Below are positions 19,470-21,363 of a stretch of DNA of 21,363 nucleotides, one piece after another (positions within the stretch are counted from its first letter, which is position 1; every line of letters begins with the position of its first letter). Location of the stretch: NCBI GenBank assembly GCA_036897095.1, contig JAYMSP010003050.1:1-21363 (forward strand), written 5' to 3'. Origin of the DNA: Plantago elongata. Taxonomy: Eukaryota; Streptophyta; Magnoliopsida; Lamiales; Plantaginaceae. A program made the translations under genes and the position numbers. The notes under the pieces are model-generated. The model worked only from the letters and a program-made list of their open reading frames with translations, was not told where the DNA came from and made no database searches.

Positions 19470-19989
19470 CAAAACATGCGAGTTCATCTTGTTTAAATTA
19501 ATGAGGAGTGAAGCTTAGGTAATGCGACCTAAACAACCAGTAAATTTGACAAAAAAATCATGAATCAAGGTTTGCCAAGAAATGAGTTCTAGAATGAAGA
19601 AACATATATCAAAACCACTATGCTCAGGAGTTTGATTTGTACAATGGAGAAAATGTTGACTTATGGGTGTATGGGTGTAGATGTAATTTTCAAATTAGAC
19701 CTTTATTAATTTTGGACGAATCTATAATAGTTGTTACCGAGGTTGAATGCACAAAGGGGCCATATATAAGGGTAGTTTTTATAATTTCCCGTAAAATAAA
19801 CCATTTGCTGAACAGTTCATAAATAATAATAATAATATTAAGAAAATAAAAATAGAATTCTTGACTCTCAACCATTTTCATTGTAAGTAAACTACATCAC
19901 TTAGTTGGTACTGAAATTTATTAGTCCCAACGAGATCCAAAAAAACTCAATTATCCACAAGCCAAAGTATTGAAGTGAAAGTTTTTCAC

Positions 19990-20250
19990 CTCTAAAAGTA
20001 CAGAAGACATAAGGAGTTGCCCAGTTATTCTCTTCCATATTTGAGAAGGCCTTGTTATCCTGTTATGAACAACAACCTCTTCCTTGAATATATGTTCCAG
20101 TCTATATCCGTAATTGTCACCGTTTGCTCTAAAAATTGTGCTAAAAAATCTTGAAAATTCACCTTTTCTCTAAATCTTCATCGTTGTCTTAATCTCAATA
20201 TTGAAGTACGTAACAAAATCATCAACTTCATTATTAGATTTTTCTTCCAT
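19990..20250 (-). pseudogene. LNP: LNP exon 1, in-frame stop
   Basis: 87 codons from ATG 20250-20248 to the donor GAG|GTGAAA at 19989. After the TAG at codon 27 it reads RKGEFSRFFSTIFRANGDNY and then SQIWKRITGQLLMSSVLLE, matching the N-terminal amphipathic part and first membrane segment of plant LNP. The first 26 codons do not resemble LNP. The frame stays open upstream to another ATG at 20298-20296. Confidence 0.78.
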
Positions 20251-20298
20251 TTCTGCAAACTCTATGTACGCTTTAGGTATCCCATACATTCCTGACAT

Positions 20299-20540
20299 AA
20301 CACATATATGATTTATATGTCAGTGTTTGAGGGTTTTAGCATCTCTCCATAAAGTATACATATATAATCCTTTTACAGCACATGAACTTGATACAACCTT
20401 TCTCAACATTACACACTTGTACACATCAAAATAAAATGAATCATGTTATTTTGTACGGAGATGGCATTCGTTTGATAATAATAATTTTAGTAGATATGAA
20501 CTATATGACAAAGAAAAAACTCAGAACGGTCAAAACAATT
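20299..20540. other. Upstream flank of LNP, nothing recognised
   Basis: AT-rich. On the minus strand it would hold the LNP promoter; a weak TATATATGTATA-type stretch near 20350 is the only candidate. Confidence 0.3.
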
Positions 20541-20820
20541 GGAAGAGACTAGCACCTTTTAGAGATCTTCGCCAACGTCAGCTCATGCGCTCTAAACAAA
20601 AGTTGATGAACCATGCACCCGGAGTTACTAGCAAATCAGCAAAGACATGACAAATACTAATTTTTATTCGATTTAGAAACGATTCAAGATGAAAACAACA
20701 CATGGCAAGAGACTATAGTACTTTCAAAATGTTTTTGTCAACCTCAGATCATGCCCCTTTGACATAAGTAACAAAATAACCATACACCTGGAATCACTGA
20801 AAAATTAACAAAAACATCAA
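20541..20820. repeat. Two diverged direct repeats, period about 165 bp
   Basis: 20541-20650 and 20705-20820 share AAGAGACTA at the start, then GTCARCYTCAG(A)TCATGC, CCATRCACCYGGARTYACT and AACATCA-like ends. Divergence is high. No coding sense is clear on either strand. Confidence 0.55.
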
Positions 20821-21056
20821 GGAGCTCCAATGTCTTTATGAAGAGGAAGACAGATAAATGTAAGGTACAACATTGAAATACTACACATGATATCATAGAG
20901 ATATACGAGATCAATAAGTCAAAGTTTTTGTCGTACAAGACAATACGGAAAATACTAATGTAATAAACTACTCCGTCCAACAAATCAAATAACATCATTA
21001 ATATATGTCGAATGCAAATGCAACATTTTAATTTTTGGGCACATTACACACTCATA

Positions 21057-21363
21057 CACTACAAGAAAACAGCGGTTTTCTAACGGAAATTTTTTTCGTT
21101 AGAACAGTAACGGAATTTCTAACAGAATTAATGATTCCGTTAGAAATTTACAATCCGGCTAGATGGTTTAACCACTGGCCGGTTACGTTTCTAACGGAAT
21201 AATAAATTCCGTTAGAAATTTCTAACGGAATTGTACATTCCGTTAGAAATTTGCATTAAACAATTATATTTATATACTTGCTTCATTTTATTTTGTTTTA
21301 ATTAAAAATATACTTTATTTTATTTTGTTTTATTCATATATATACTTTATTTTAATTACGTAC
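21057..21363 (+). mobile_element. CACTA (En/Spm) transposon terminus, runs out of window
   Basis: CACTACAAGAAAA at 21057-21069 is the terminal inverted repeat signature of plant CACTA elements. It is followed at once by a cluster of inverted short repeats, as expected for subterminal transposase-binding sites. The 3-bp target duplication would be ATA (21054-21056). Beyond 21253 the sequence is AT-rich, with ATATACTTTATTTTA repeated. Confidence 0.85.
21077..21252. repeat. CACTA subterminal repeats with perfect hairpins
   Basis: TTTCTAACGGAAT or its complement occurs about eight times. 21188-21200 pairs with 21206-21218 (13-bp arms), and 21216-21231 pairs with 21237-21252 (16-bp arms, 5-nt loop TGTAC). 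Copies at 21117 and 21097 are imperfect. Confidence 0.9.

Larger units (their letters stand above)
16077..19989 (-). other. LNP intron 1, 3913 nt, transposon-filled
   Basis: Bounded by GTGAAA (19989) and CTTCAG (16077). It holds the MITE-like element, the 974-bp inverted-repeat unit and the SINE-like and direct-repeat cluster. 16640-17450 and 19470-19989 are AT-rich with nothing recognised. Confidence 0.65.
14505..20250 (-). pseudogene. LNP: Lunapark (LNP) family gene, degraded, five exons
   Basis: Lunapark is an ER membrane protein with two N-terminal membrane segments, a coiled coil and a C-terminal zinc ribbon; it sits at three-way ER junctions and in plants acts with the atlastin-like GTPase RHD3. 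Exons on the minus strand: 20250-19990, 16076-15932, 15466-15352, 15193-14779 and 14691-14505. Phases agree across all junctions (0, 1, 0, 1) once the exon-3 duplication is discounted. The order RKGEFSR, FLLPAISSIIYS, DKKDHKTLE, RYDPDLHAKA and GWIARLAALLVGEDPTQSYA follows plant LNP proteins. Breaks: TAG at 20172-20170, 5-bp duplication at 15392-15401, acceptor AT for AG at 14693-14692, zinc-ribbon Cys to Ser near 14649, and a frameshift near 14615. Introns remain, so it is a decayed genomic copy, not a processed one. A diverged functional paralogue is unlikely given the stops. Confidence 0.88.

Noticed and set aside
20744-20998. Minus-strand 84-codon hydrophobic frame
   Set aside because: Falls across the diverged direct repeat and AT-rich DNA; the copy at 20541-20650 does not conserve the frame.
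1-21363. CRISPR arrays, tRNA or rRNA genes
   Set aside because: No array of spaced identical repeats and no full tRNA or rRNA sequence was found; the only tRNA-like piece is the degenerate SINE head.

Overview
The window looks like intergenic and genic DNA of a flowering plant. It is AT-rich, carries several classes of plant transposon nested in each other, and holds the exons of a plant Lunapark gene. The species cannot be named from the sequence. I recognise no intact cellular gene.

Positions 1-14031 (+ strand) are the 3' part of one large Sirevirus-like Ty1/copia retrotransposon whose 5' part lies outside the window. In order it holds the integrase tail, the integrase-RT linker, reverse transcriptase with YVDD, RNase H (pol stops at 2139), a non-coding stretch with an internal promoter-like block, a very long extra ('envelope-like') gene behind pol, a polypurine tract (12592-12605) and the 3' LTR (12606-14031). 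All coding parts carry stops and frameshifts. The post-pol gene appears to contain five short introns of 77-91 nt, all in phase 0, with in-frame stops in every intron and open exons between them. With the promoter-like block in front of it, this post-pol unit looks like a self-contained, spliced transcription unit inside a retrotransposon. It is the most interesting structure in the window.

The same post-pol gene was later split by a second retroelement: a single 3896-bp LTR (3207-7102; TGTAAGG...CCTTACA ends) with a perfect 5-bp target duplication, TTTCA, on both sides. It is best read as a solo LTR of a Ty3/gypsy-type element. It holds its own TATA box, a CT-rich leader with a 50-bp duplication, a 153-bp tandem repeat, a GTCGA hairpin array and a TA-rich microsatellite.

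Positions 14505-20250 (- strand) hold a degraded, intron-containing Lunapark (LNP) gene, the ER-junction protein with a zinc ribbon. Five exons can be placed with consistent phases, but there is a stop in exon 1, a 5-bp duplication in exon 3, a lost splice acceptor before exon 5, a lost zinc-ribbon cysteine and a frameshift in exon 5. Its first intron (3.9 kb) holds a MITE-like element, a 974-bp unit bounded by 24-bp inverted repeats, and a SINE-like tRNA-type head between 75-bp direct repeats. The copia element ends 473 bp past the LNP stop codon and points towards it.

The right edge (from 21057) is the terminus of a CACTA (En/Spm) DNA transposon with its subterminal hairpin repeats; the rest lies outside the window.
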